From the NCBI GenBank assembly GCA_015680685.1, contig MNCI01034697.1, positions 475,173 to 539,172 of the forward strand: 64,000 bases of DNA, read 5' to 3'. The notes below the pieces were generated by a model. The model was not told where the DNA came from and ran no database searches. It was given only the letters and a program-made list of their open reading frames with translations. Below are positions 33,746 to 45,684 of the stretch, one piece after another. This DNA is from Gnetum montanum (Eukaryota > Streptophyta > Gnetopsida > Gnetales > Gnetaceae). Numbering within the stretch: the first letter of the stretch is position 1; each line of letters begins with the position of its first letter. Position numbers and translations under genes: made by a program.

Positions 33746-36374
33746 TTTGTAGATAGATTAAGGGACTCCCAAGATCAGAGAATTTCCTAGGAAGGTGGCC
33801 AGCTTTGATCCAATCAGTAACAGCATGTGTTAACATGATTGTATGCGTTGAATGTGGTGTTAAGTTTGAAGGGCACTTTGAAGCTTTAGTTGATACAGAG
33901 GCATCCAAATACTCAGCCACTTGGGGTTGCAAAGGCTTGGTTGGACTGTTAGTTCTAAAGAAATATCTTTTCTTAGTACGGTTGTCAAAACCAATAGTAG
34001 GTTGAGGATTAACAGCCCTTGTGGCGTTGCGTTACTGTGGCTAAGCAGGGAGTTCACCTTGCATTGTTGGAGCATGTGGTGATGGAGCTATTGGTGGGAG
34101 AGATGTGGTCAGATTGGAAGGATGATATACTTGTGGAATGTCACCCCTAGGAGAGAGAGTCCTATACTATTCATAGGCTTGGTAGTGATGTTGTGGGGTA
34201 ACATGACCAACAGAGTCACGTGGAGAGATTGGATGTTGCACATAATATCCATATGGGTTAGGTTGCCGATAAGGATATTGTTGCCTTGGTGGTGGCATTC
34301 CCCATGATTGTGGGTGCTGCCACTATTGATGTTTCTTGATTGGTTGTGGTGGAGTTCCACTTAGATAATACGTTAAAGGTTGGTGGAACTACCTAGGATT
34401 ACCTTGGGGATAAGGTAACCGTTGGAATGTTTGCCGTTTGTTTAAACATGGATTAAGTGCATACACCTTAGACTCTTATAAATGTGAGATTACAGGGCAA
34501 CATCCCTTAGGATGGTCGTATTAACAGATCTCACATCCATTATCATCATCCGTATCTGAGTCCACAACCTCTTCAATAATAGCAACTTTACCCTTACCCT
34601 TGTTACGTGCATTTTCTGCTTCTCTCTTTTTCCTTTTTTCACAGTCACTACCTCACTTCCTAGACTCCTCTACTACTTTGAGCATAGTTTGAAACGTACT
34701 ATCTAGGGAGTCCCACATTTGGTCTACCTTTGCCGATACTTCTGATGCTAACGTTTGAATAGGAAAGGTTTTCCTATTCACCATCTCTTCGAGTGGTGAC
34801 TCTTCCTCATCCTCACAAAATCTTACCCCCTTCTTTCAGAGGGAAGGATCTCGATTGTATTCTTCTACACTCTCTCTTTTTCGTAGCTCATCTTCTTCCT
34901 TAGCTACTTGTTCCAGCAGTCTGAGAATTTGATGGGACCTAAGCTTAGATAACCTTCCTTGGGCATAAGTCCCAAGGGTCCTTCTTGTTTCATGCCTAAG
35001 TCCATCTATGAGATGGCATAGTTGATCCCACTGCAAATAACCATGGCCAGGACAACGATGTAAGAGTGCATAATAGCAGCCTATGGCAACATCCAAGGGT
35101 TCATGACTTCCTTGTTTCCATCCTTGGATTTTCTTTCATAGGTTAGACACCCAAGAGTATGTTTGGTACTTATCATTGAACAGTTCTAACATCGTACTCC
35201 ACCTATGAATGGATTCTGGTTTCAAGAACTAGTATCAGCTTTTAGCTTCTTTTATTAGTGTTCATGGGAACAACTTAAGCTTTTTCCACTCATTTTCTAT
35301 GTTTTGCAAGGCACATGCATCATGAAATTCTTGTAAGTGATTTTGAGGATCAACATTATATCCCCCTTCAAATCATGGGATGTTATTCATGTCTAGCCTC
35401 TTGATCCTACTATCTTTTTGGTGCCTTGTTGGAACTCTCACAGCCTCAGTTATATCTAGCATGCTTCGCATGGCGAGTAGGGGTTCATCATGATCATCTC
35501 ATTTGTAGCGTCTATGGTGTTTACGCGGTTCCCTACTCTCCCTTCTTCTATGGCATGATTTCCTAGAGTGCCCTCGTCCTCTATCTTGGTTGTCCCGTTT
35601 GTGACTTCCACTTTGTTTGCCCTTATCCTCATGATCTGTTTCTCTATGGCTACATCCGAACATGGAAGGAGAGGATGAAGTAGATGATGAAGGTGAAGAA
35701 GAAGGAGAACCACCATCATGACGGTGTCTACTACCTTCTCTTCGGTGGTCTCTGCCTCAATTGCGATTGCGATCAGAATGTCCACCTTTGTCATGTGCCC
35801 TTGTTTCTTTTTCAGACTCTTTGTGTCTGTTGGTATCAGCACCTGGGTTGTGAATAGTAGAATGAAGGTTTTGATACACAACCCCTTGGCCACAGTTAAG
35901 GGGAGGAACATCGTTATGTGGGTGACTACCTGAAGCAGGTTCATCACCCTCAATTTCACTTCAAACGTGTGGGGCATCCTTAGACCATTTTCCCTTCAAG
36001 GACTTACGGTGTCTCTCCTGTTGCAAGTCCCTTTAATGTTGTACTTCGATGGGACGATAGTCTCTTGAATCATAGTCCTGCGCAATGTACTCAGCGTGTA
36101 AGTGTTGCATGCATGTTCGTGTAAGGGCACGAAGAAGCATACTTGGGACTAAATGGTCAGGAGGTAACACTATGTTACCTTCCAAGTCACACCAATGCAA
36201 TTGTTCGTCTTGGTGGAGAATAAAGGTGAAGTCAAGTACATATTCATTGGGATGAATATATACCACACAAAACTATTGAGGAACTGGCAGGTCAACGTCA
36301 TGTGTATTTTGTCGCTGATTGCTTCTTGTGTTAGTCCTAGGTGGTGAAGTGCTTTTGTACAAAGAAGAAGACAT
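33746..36374 (-). pseudogene. R7 gag, full length but decayed
   Basis: Starts at ATG 36374 (complement), M-S-S-S. Order: an N-terminal region with CDLEGNIVLPPDHLVPSMLL (36033-36266); an Arg/Ser/His/Asp-rich region (about 35490-35810) with GRDHRREGSRHRHDGGS and serine runs; the gag core (about 34840-35400), including QNHLQEFHDACALQ, WSTMLELFNDKYQ and LCHLIDGLRHETRRTL; a Cys-His knuckle region CEIC, a stop, then YDHPKGCCP (34493-34542); and a Pro/Gln/Tyr-rich tail (about 34080-34440). About ten stops break a protein that would be near 880 residues, long for a plant gag. Confidence 0.87.
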
Positions 36375-36486
36375 CTTGTTTTGTTCAGTGTGCTATGCAC
36401 TATTACCTTTTCTTAACCAACCCTAAGGGTTCGTTCCAATGATGTTAATAATTTCCTAAGTTCTACTTAGTGCACAAATAACTAAG

Positions 36487-36504
36487 TCCTCGGCAACGGT
36501 GCCA
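36487..36504 (-). other. R7 primer binding site (tRNA-Asp)
   Basis: Reverse complement TGGCACCGTTGCCGAGGA has 16 of 18 bases complementary to the tRNA-Asp 3' end. It is separated from the LTR by one base. Confidence 0.85.
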
Positions 36505-36505
36505 A

Positions 36506-37313
36506 TGATGAGCGGCGAGGTACCTCTACGCTCAACCATACAAATACAAGCGTTTCACGCACAATTCGGTCAAATTCCAAGGACTAAGTGCCTATGTGCC
36601 TATGTGGAACAATAACAAGTTGATTAATTGTTATCTTCCCAAACTTACTTGTATGTCACAGTTGTATGGTTAAGTAAGCTTGAGGTATATGATTTTTATG
36701 GCTCTTATGTGTTTTATATCCTACGCTAATAAGGAGGGGAGAGAGAAATAACTAAGTAACTAATCTAATTTAACTATTCGTTAAATAAGTTCTAAGTACT
36801 CCTAACACCAGTATCCATTCCCAGTTGCTGTACACATCCTAAACCAGTGCAACACTACTAGGATTACCAAACACTAATCGTTACTGGGTTACCAAGCGCT
36901 ACACGCATGCTCGAAGCGGTCGTACTGAGTGTATTTAACTAAGAGAGTTGTAGGGTGGAAGAAATCATTAATTAACTATGAAAGCATTAAATAATAATTA
37001 ACACTAATTAATCTATTCTGTATGCTGCAAGGTTTATCATAAAGTTCGTCTTTATTGTCGTACACAAAGTGTGCTCAGGCACACAGTGTTCAAATAAAGA
37101 TCTGTTCACTCTATGACTTCTACTGCAGGCACGCAGAAATAATTCTAACTCTGGAGGGAGAAAATGGCAAGAGTTTGGCTAAGGGACTAACTTCTAACTG
37201 TGGGAACCAAGGGCATTGCCTCTTATTTATAGATAAGGAGATAGGCCATGATATCAGGTATCCGACATCGCATGGTTGATCCGATATTGTGGACATGATA
37301 TCGTGGTTCATCA
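36506..37313 (-). repeat. R7 5' LTR (808 bp)
   Basis: TGATGAG...GTTCATCA. TATTTATAGAT (about 37217-37228) is the inverted TATA box. The U3 end holds decayed GATATC palindromes (about 37250-37305). The inverted TCTTTATT/AATAAAGA pair is at about 37048-37101. Confidence 0.9.
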
Positions 37314-38580
37314 GTTGTTGTGAATGTTAAAATGGTTGGATTTGTGTATGAAACTGTAATTGGCTATTATAATAAAACTTTAGCTAACCTTGTTGAATAT
37401 TGTGAGTCATTAAAGATTCCTATTTTGTCAAGTCACTTGGTCTATATAATCCCTATAGTACATTTCTTGAAATAAATAAAATTTCACCAAAATGCATAAA
37501 TCTATTTATAATTTTCCCTAGAGAGAAAGATCCACAAGAAAATTAAAAATAAAGTGAAACTCAATGGATTTTAAAAGAAAGAAGAAAAGAAAGTAGATTT
37601 GTGTAAAATATTAAACATTTAAGTGAGATAAATTGAACATGAGAAAACATTTCAAAATAAAGCTATTCCAATTCAATCTAAAATATCATAGATTGTCCAA
37701 GCCTTTTGAGCCTAACAAGTAATCTTGTAAAAGACACTCTTATTAAACTATCAAAATGCTTTATAAATGACAAGTACAAGCTATTATTTGACTAGTTAAA
37801 TAGTTGTCAAGAATTGCAAATAATAGAGCTATTAGAAAAGATTTAACAATTTTTAAATTGAAATATCAAGAAAAAGACTTTAAATAAAATGAAGTTATTT
37901 CTAGTCATCTCAAAATATCAAGGACTTTCTAGACTTGCTAGACTCAAACAGGCAATTTCATAAAGACATTACTATTAAATTGCTCAAGATGCTTTTGAAA
38001 GACAACATAAAATCTTATATGGAAACCAAATAGAAATCTTGAATTGAGCAAAAAATAGAGCTATAAGAGCAATCAGAAAATTGCAAATATAAATGCCAAG
38101 CACAGTACTATCTAAACCATTAGCTAAGCAACTAAGAAAAAATGAGAAGAAAAGAATTCACAGGATTTAAACAAAGCAGTTGAATTGATGCAATTAGCAA
38201 GCCATACTTTACAAGAAATCTCCCTGAATTCTTCCAAGTTTCTCCCAAAAATCCTCCTCGAAATTCCTTCCTTCAATTATACCCTTGAAACCTTTTTATA
38301 GTGACTTTTGGGTAGTTACAATCATCATAAGAGATTAAGTGAGTTACAAATATTTAGGGAATTTACTCATAACCACCGTAAGAAGTTATAACCTCTCTAG
38401 GAAGTTACTAAAGAAATTCAAGTCATAGATGGCAAGTGTCCTGCTCAATAATCTTAATGATAAAACTTCCGCAATTCTTTATATATACATATATATAGAT
38501 GATTATTAAAACTTATATCGTAACCTTAGGCCCATATTAATATTTTTTGATGCTATAGTTGAGGACATAGATTAATAAAA
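37314..38580. other. AT-rich spacer
   Basis: No coding domain, LTR edge or structured RNA was recognised. Short runs such as (TA)n near 38485 occur. Confidence 0.5.
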
Positions 38581-38589
38581 CTTTTAACT

Positions 38590-39320
38590 TTAAAAATAAA
38601 TGGTGACCAACACAAGCCCGTATTATACAGGTGCAGGGACGAGGGTTTATGGTCTGCCGCGTTGTGCCTCCTCCGTCTTCGATGCTGCTGCAGGGAAGGA
38701 AGGAAAAGGAAGGATGACGCGGGCGGTGCTGCTGTGGAGGAGGAGGAGGAGGCATCGCTGTGATTATTATCATGCTGGATCTGGATCGTGGCCGTAATTC
38801 GAATACAGCGTTAATACTTATGGCAGCAGTTTTGACGGTGATAATGGCGATGAAGGGTTTTTGGCAACCGCTGTTTCTGTGCCTTTGGCTTCGCTGGTGT
38901 AGGGCATGTGCAGTTAGTGCTACTGTTGCTACGATATTCATCTGATAATGAAACAACTGTCGTTGATTAAGAACCTGAAACAGAGCTTCCGGAAAGAATG
39001 AGCGTCCGCAAGTTTTTCCACGTATCTGCAAATTGGGGAGCGTTTTGCTCGGTGCGCCGATGACTTGGCCTCTGTAACTACCGAAGCCAGCGAAGAAATG
39101 CGGCAGATTCATGAATTCGCACTTGTTCAACTTATGGTGAAGGATGTCGTACCAGTAAACGGTGAAACCCTTCATTTCCTGCTGAAGATTAGAAGTTCCC
39201 TTCAACTTATTGGTATGTTTGAAATATTTATCTGCAGCATGGGAGGGAACCGCATCCAGTGGTTTTGCTGCCCATTGTTGCTGTTTTCGGCTCAAACAGC
39301 GCACTTCAACTTTTGTTAAT
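38590..39320 (+). other. G+C-richer, CpG-containing segment; possible host gene exon or pseudogene
   Basis: This block stands out by base composition. On the plus strand one frame (38760-38945) has a hydrophobic stretch (ALILMAAVLTVIMAM) that could be a signal or anchor segment. Another frame (about 38995-39212) encodes FARCADDLASVTTEASEE, then HEFALVQL and VPVNGETLHFLLKI, and runs to a splice-donor-like TTG/GTATGT at 39211-39217. The V-x-V-x-G and EFA motifs loosely recall plant cystatins, but the spacing is short and the key Gln is Val. The minus strand has a 255-codon open frame (38537-39304) with a proline run. I cannot decide between strands. Confidence 0.3.
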
Positions 39321-40600
39321 TGATTAGAAAAATTTTTCTTTTTGAATTCGTTTTGCTATTTTCTTTGTATCATCTGCCATTTGGCTGAATCTTCTCCTCC
39401 CGCTGATTTGTCAGTAGCAGCTGAAATTGTGAATATCATCCATAGTCGAGTTTCCAGAGGCAGTGGTTTCCCTTTTCTTTCTCTTTTTTTCTTGTTGATT
39501 CCTTGACTCCTCCATCTGTCGCTTTACTAATGCTCTCGTGTGGATTCATGATCGCACCCCTCATGTATGCGGAAAATTTGTTGTGAATGAGTTCAACTCT
39601 GTCCATCTCATTAATGATTCTTCAATTCTCTTGTATGGAGACATCAGGAGATCAATTGTACGGTACCCTCCAACGTCACTGTGATTCAGAGCATATCCTG
39701 AAAGGCCACTGTTCAGTAGACCCACAATGGAGCTCTTGATTACATCATTTCTCTACCAGCCGATCATCTGATCACGCTCCCAAAATGATGTGGCCTGCCT
39801 TGGACTGTTTCGAAAACCAACTCTCATGAAGAAAACAAGATCATTCTTATTCTTTTGGCCATTTTCTCCCTCTGCTTCAAATACTTTTTATGAGCAGAAA
39901 TCTAATGGCAGTCTTTCTCCAAAATGAGCCATCCAGCCTTTTATCCTTGTTTCTACCATTTCCCGTTAAATCAACTACAAGCAGAGGGATTTGTGAGATC
40001 CAAGGTTGCATTTGAAATTATGAGCGTTGAACCGACTTTATTGTGCACCAAGTATCCATGATTTAAAGCTTCCTCAAAGAAGTTTTCTTTTAGTGATTTT
40101 CTTTTCATCCGTCGGTACCAAGCAAGGGTTACAAAGGTCATGGTTGCAATGCTTTTGGCCCTTAAATCTTTTACTAGTTGTTTCCAATCACAATGATGGA
40201 GCTCATCTTCTTCCTAATTCCACTAGAGCTAATGCTAGTCCTTTGGTCATTTAGCTTTATTTTTTGTCATTTGACATCATTTTTACCATCATTTGACATC
40301 AACATTAAAACCACATTCGATCTTGTTTGACATCATTTTGCATGGACTTTCATTTGTCCCTACTCGATATCATTTGGCCCTTATTTCACCTTTTCACAGC
40401 TTAACCTAACTCCTTTGACCTTAGTCCACCATGTTGTAACATCACCTAAGCCTCATTTTGCTTTGTTTCACTCCATGTTAACCTTATTTGGCTAGGTTAT
40501 GCTTCATTATTGTAATATTTTGCATCATTTTAATATTGTTTAGTGATTATGCAATACAGATGCTAGTTAATGTGCTTTTGTTGACATGTAGGATTGAGTC
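39321..40600. other. Spacer without recognised genes
   Basis: Mixed composition. Short frames (for example 40027-40254) show no domain. The part after 40250 is rich in ATTTGACATCA-type repeats (about 40260-40390). It may include the eroded 5' part of R8. Confidence 0.4.
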
Positions 40601-40630
40601 ATGGATACATGAGCATAGTTTGACCTACCC

Positions 40631-41700
40631 TTGAACCTAAATGGACCTTACGGTGATGTTGAATTATTAATTAACTTAAAATGCCTAGATCTTGAACCTG
40701 GAAGCCTATTCCATCATATAGAGTCAATAGAGAAATCCCTTGAATGGCCTAAGTACATAGTCAAAACCCTTGACCTCAAGGTTGGAGATGTCACTGAGGA
40801 CTCTCTAGTTGAAATTCTCATTACAATCCATAATAGTGAGAAGAAAACTTTAAAATTAAGTTCCTCACTAGAATCCTAGATAGTCCAAGACATCACCAAG
40901 GCTCTTAAAGATAATATTAAAGTCTTTGCTTGGTCATACAAGGATATTCCGAGAGACTTGAGCCATGTTTAGTATAACATAATATCATACTTAATCCTAT
41001 TATCAAATTGGTTAAATAAAAGATGCATAAGATTAGACTAGATTTGGCCCTAATAGTTCATGATGAGATCACAAAGATTTACCAAGCTAGTTTCATCTAT
41101 GTCATTGATTACACATATGAGATGTCTAACATAGTGGTAGTCCCTAAGAAAAATGGAAGTATTGGTATCTGTATCAATTTTCGTGACCTCAACAAGGTAG
41201 CTATTAAATATGATTTCCCATTGCCTAGTATTGATCAACTTATCAATACTATGGCTAGACATGCCTTGTTATCCTTTATGGATGGGTTCTCATGATATAA
41301 CCAAGTTAGGATTATCCTAGAACATCAATTGTACATGACCTTTATGACCCTTTGAGAAACTTTCTATTACACAATGATGTCATTTGATTTGAAAAATACA
41401 AGAGCAACTTATCAATAAGCCATAACCTACATTTTCAGCAACTACATGCTAGGGTTACTTAATGATTACGTTGATGACATAGTCGTCAAGTCCAAAATAG
41501 CCAATGATCATGCATGTGACCTAAACCTAGTACTTCAACAATGTCTTAAATATGAGCTTAGACTTAATCCTAAAAAGTGTTTCTTCAGCGTCAAAATGGG
41601 TAAAATGCTTGGTTTCATAGTGTCTGAGGAAGGGATACTATCGCTCCTTATAAGGTTAAGGACATAGAAAACCTCTTTTATCTAGCAACCTAAGGAGCTA
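40631..41700 (+). pseudogene. R8 reverse transcriptase, decayed
   Basis: 40631-40879 encodes the segment before the polymerase; KVFAWSYKDIP (about 40920-40955) is the conserved Tat entry motif. 41023-41295 gives IVVVPKKNGSIGICINFRDL and PLPSIDQLINTMARHALLSF. The catalytic YVDD is intact at 41467-41478 (YVDDIVVKS), followed by LNPKKCFFSVKMGKMLGFIV. Stops and frameshifts break it. Confidence 0.85.
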
Positions 41701-41814
41701 CAAGGTCTACAAGATAGATTACAATTTATTCATAGGTTCATCTCGAGGCTCATGGATAAGCTACAACCAATGCAACACAAGCTTAAGAAGGGCATTCACT
41801 ACAAGTGGATTAAC

Positions 41815-42180
41815 TAATGCTAAGAAGCCTTTGACAACATTAAGCTAGTGTTGGTCCAATTACCTACTGTGTATCCCTTTTAGAAAGATAAACCATTCTA
41901 CATCTACCTTGCAATCTTTGAAACCTCCATAGCCTCTTTGCTCTATCAAAAAGAAGATGATGCAGTAGAGTTACCTGTCCACTACTTAAGCCATGCATTA
42001 GTTTATTACAAGACTAGATACAATTAGGTCAACAATCACTACCTAGCCATGGTCTTTTCTCTGAAGAAGTGGAGACATTACCTTTTTAGGAGCCAAGTCA
42101 GCATTATATGCAAAGACAATGTACTCAGAGCCATAATGACCAACATATAGGAGAGCAGCCTATAGCTTGATGAAAGACCA
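41815..42180 (+). pseudogene. R8 first RNase H
   Basis: The reading gives FETSIASLLYQKEDD, VHYLSHAL and YLAMVFSLKKWRHYL, matching the pol RNase H in order. The TDH motif reads CKDN, so a catalytic position is altered. Several stops. Confidence 0.75.
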
Positions 42181-42329
42181 TAACAATTGAGTTTAACCTA
42201 CATTACATCTCCAAAGCCTTAATGAAAGGTTAAGCTATAGTCATGCAACTCACAACTTTTCCAATTGAGGATAATGCAACCATCAATCCTGAATTCCTTG
42301 ATGAGTATGTTAACATTATTAATAAGGTA

Positions 42330-42760
42330 TCCAATGGATATGAGGCCATCATGCACTTTGATGAAGCTTCAACTACCTAGGAAGCAAGTGCTGCTATCAT
42401 CATAACACTACCCTCTGATGAGATCTAACCTTTCACCTATTGTTTCTAATTTTTGTGCACTAACAATGTAGCAAAATATGAACAATTAATTAGAGGAATG
42501 ATGTTAGCTTGTAATCTAGGAATTATGTGTTTAATGGTAAAAGATGATTCATAGCTAGTGGTTAATCAAGTGATCAAAGTCTACACATATATGGCTAAAC
42601 ATTTATAATCTTATTGTAATCTAGCCAAAAAAAAAAAAAAAAAAACTCATGCTACAATTTATAAATGTTGGTATCCAACACATTTTCGAAATTGAGAACT
42701 CCTTAGCTGATGCCATTGTAACCTTAGCCCTAAGTGTGATGCTAGTTGTGCTTAGCAAGC
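42330..42760 (+). pseudogene. R8 second (archaeal-type) RNase H, Tat mark
   Basis: Between RNase H and integrase the readings show HFDEASTT, CTNNVAKYEQLIRGMMLACN, VKDDS then LVVNQV, and at the end a decayed N-SLADAIVTLAL (42649-42885). These fit the extra RNase H of Tat elements (FDGAS, TNN.AEYEAL, GDS.LVVNQV, N..ADALA). A 19-base A run at about 42628-42646 lies within it. Confidence 0.75.
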
Positions 42761-42979
42761 TACCTTCCTTGATGGAGAACTATGCTCTTCCCATCACGCA
42801 AGATGTTGAAGGCACCTCTATAGCCACGATTAAAAACACTTCTCAACAAGAGTGGTATGATGACATCAACCTCCACAAAACCTAACTACCTCTCAAAAGG
42901 ATGCTATACATAAACCATTAAAAAAATATGTCATTGTAGCCAATAACACATTATGTCAAAGGTCCTATGCTGACATATT

Positions 42980-44070
42980 GTGAGAGTGCTTGGGTAAAAT
43001 TGAAGCTCGCATAATCCTTGAGCAGGATCATGAGGGCATATCTGAAGGACATGTAGGACCTAGAGCCATGGCCATAAAGATTAGACACTTAGTATACTAT
43101 TGGCCTTATATGGAAAGCGACTACTTGCAAAAGGTTAAAACTTATGACGCCTTTTAATGGTATAGCAATTTAATACACATGCCACCGACTAAGTTATACG
43201 TAACTCAAATCACATGGTCATTCCAACGGGGGGGAATTGACATAGTTGGACCAATAATGCCAAAATACTCTAAAGGGCATAATTTCATCATCACTGTAAA
43301 TAAGTATTTTACAAAGTGGGTTGAATCTATCCCTATGAGGAAAACAACAATGCAACAAGTTTGTAAGTTTGTCTTGGATAACATTGTATCTTGTTTTGGC
43401 CTGCCTTTAACAATCATTACAGATAATGGACCATAATTTAGTAGCCAAGAAATGCACAACTTTTGTCATCAACTAAATATTAAACTTTCTTTTTCATCAC
43501 CTTACTATCCAGAGGCCAATGGCCAAGCCAAAGCTAGCAACAAAGTCATTGTGAACCTCTTAAAGAAGATGTTAAACAACAGTAAATGCAAATGGCATGA
43601 ACAACTCTTATATGCATTGTAGGCCTATAGGACAAGCTTTAGAACTACAATCGGAGCCATCTTGTATAGCTTGGTTTATGGATTTGAAGCTATTTTACCT
43701 CTTGAATTATAGGTTCCATCATTGAGGGTAGCTTTATTTGACTTCATCAATGATGAGAAGAATAAGAAGCTGTGTACCATGGACCTTGGCTTGGTGAAGG
43801 AATGGTGAATACAAATGCTTGCCAACATCGAGTGATACTAGAAGTAGAAACAATAGCATCATCATAGTCTAAATAGGAAGAAAGTCAAGGAAGGAGACCT
43901 TATCTTCAAGACCATTCATGAGCATGCAAACAAGTTCTCAGCCAATTAGAAAGAATCTTTCTTAGTCATCAAAGCTTATGGCAATGGAGCATTCAAGTTA
44001 ATGGACACGGATGGAAATGAATTAGCCAACACAATCAACCATTCCTATCTCAAATCATATTTTATCTAAC
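42980..44070 (+). pseudogene. R8 integrase, decayed (catalytic Glu replaced)
   Basis: The zinc-binding part reads DHEGISEGHVG and YYWPYMESDY (about 43025-43130); the two Cys are lost. The core has GGIDIVGPI (first Asp), ITDNGP followed by a stop (second Asp), and EANGQAKASN (about 43510-43540), where the catalytic Glu of NGQAE is Lys. The C-terminal KVKEGDLIFKTI and KLMDTDGNELANTINHSYLK follow to a stop near 44066. Inactive. Confidence 0.85.
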
Positions 44071-44673
44071 ATTAACCCAATTGTTTGTAGCCTTTGTTTA
44101 CTTTTATTCATAGGTTGGATGAACAACTAATGTGGATAAGTTTAGTGGCCTACAACAAGTAAGCCTTCGCAACCCTCTACCTTCTTTTTAGCCTCTCAAA
44201 AATATTGCAAATTTTATATGAATCTGCATAGCATGATACATAGTTCACACATTCTGTCAATTGTAACCAACGATGGCATGTATACGCTTGTTGCCTCATG
44301 TAACATTTTGTAAACACATGTATTCTTTGACTTGTTTGGTTGTTCTCTTGAAGTTGTGTTTATAGGATGAGCCTAGAGTCATTACAAGGATGTGATTCAT
44401 CACAAAGTATGAATTACCATGTGACCTCAATATACAAGATTTGATTAACTTGTTCAGTCTTGTCAATAGTGCTTACCTCACATCATCCCCATTACCACTC
44501 ATAAGCCATAATCCTGTAGCCAAATTATAGCCTTCCTCACCTTGCTAACAATGAAAACCTATGTTTGGCATTAATGCATCATGGCCACATGACATCTCCT
44601 TCAACATGCTCTACTATCAAGTTCATTAAATGTAACACATCTCATTTAGTGATAAAATGAAAATTTTTCCTTG

Positions 44674-44693
44674 GCAACGAAAGGTTTCGTTGC
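44674..44693. other. Perfect hairpin before the R8 purine tract
   Basis: GCAACGAAA and TTTCGTTGC form a 9-bp stem with a GG loop. Confidence 0.8.
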
Positions 44694-44696
44694 TAC

Positions 44697-44732
44697 AAAA
44701 AAAAGGGAGAAAATGCCAAAAAAGAAAAAAGG
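44697..44732 (+). other. R8 purine-rich tract, candidate polypurine tract
   Basis: A-rich purine run including AAAAAAAAGGGAGAAAA and AAAAAAGAAAAAAGG, followed by TGTAACCTCATG, a possible 3' LTR start. A (CT)n run follows at about 44768-44780. The boundary is not confirmed, as no 5' LTR is present for comparison. Confidence 0.45.
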
Positions 44733-45350
44733 CCAATGTAACCTCATGTTAAGCAAGTTAATAGCTCTCTCTCTCTCTCAATAGAAGAGAGAGCCAACTG
44801 GCCAAAGAAGCCCATTACCAAGTGTTGGTTCCTCCAAATGTCACCGAGTAATCAAAAGTTCCTAATGCAAAGCACAAGAACCTTTTCAAATCAGCAAGCA
44901 TGTCACTGCCATACCATAGCCATGATGTCAACATTTGGAATTCTTCATTCGTCCATGTGGTCATTCTCCAATATCCAATTAGCCATTATCTCATCCCAAA
45001 CTCTTGGCATCCTATTGTAATCATATTTCACCTTTGTGAGCACTTCTTGACATGATTCGACAACTATAGAATCAAATGTGGAGAGGGAGCATTGGTGATG
45101 AACCTACGATGGTGTTTTTTGTTCTTTATTGATGTCTCAAATCGATCCTCAAAATATTAATGAAGAGGTGCCAATGAAACACCTCAAGAAAAATTCATAT
45201 TACAAATTAAATCCCATAGCTAGGATTTTTGTTGTAATTTGATGGAGATCTGAAGGTAGAAATAATCACCTTATTTTCCCACCAAGAAACCTATCCTATG
45301 GCATTTTCTTATTATAATTTTAAGCCAATTTCATTGTAAATAATGAGATT
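44733..45350 (+). other. R8 3' region, non-coding
   Basis: No coding domain. It may be the start of the R8 3' LTR. Confidence 0.4.
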
Positions 45351-45351
45351 T

Positions 45352-45660
45352 GTAGCCCACATGTTGCAAATCCCATTTACTCTAGCTTGTGAGGGCTAAA
45401 AATGCTCAACAAGCTACAAATTCCATTTACTCCAACTTGTTAGATCTAAAAATGCTCCACAAGATGTAAATCCCATTTAATCTAGCTTATGGGGATTAGA
45501 AATACTTCACAAGTTGAAAATTCCATTTAGTCTAGCTTGTGCAGTCTAAAAATGCTCCACAAGATTTGAATTCCATTTACTCCAGCTTTATGGAGATTAA
45601 AAGTTCTTCACAAGTTACAAGTTGCATTTATGAGAACTTATGGAGGTTAAAATGCTCCCA
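45352..45660. repeat. Tandem array, 50-bp period, about 6 units
   Basis: The phase motif TTCCATTTACTC-type starts at 45371, 45421, 45471, 45521, 45571 and 45621, an exact 50-bp step, with units diverged by substitutions and no visible indels. Conserved parts are TCTAGCTTGTG and AAAATGCTCCACAAG. It lies downstream of the R8 integrase. Confidence 0.9.
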
Positions 45661-45684
45661 TGATACAAAAATTAGCCTTTGTAT

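Larger units (their letters stand above)
30066..37313 (-). mobile_element. R7: Athila-like element truncated after pol
   Basis: The 5' LTR (36506-37313), PBS, full-length decayed gag and full-length decayed pol are present. The left end stops in the low-complexity tract after pol, so the spacer, extra ORF and 3' LTR are missing. The five bases right of the LTR, GTTGT (37314-37318), are the candidate target duplication. R1 is its close relative. Confidence 0.9.

Noticed and set aside
38995-39212. A firm plant cystatin call
   Set aside because: Only EFA and a V-x-G-like loop match; the spacing is too short, the conserved Gln is absent and an upstream stop precedes it.
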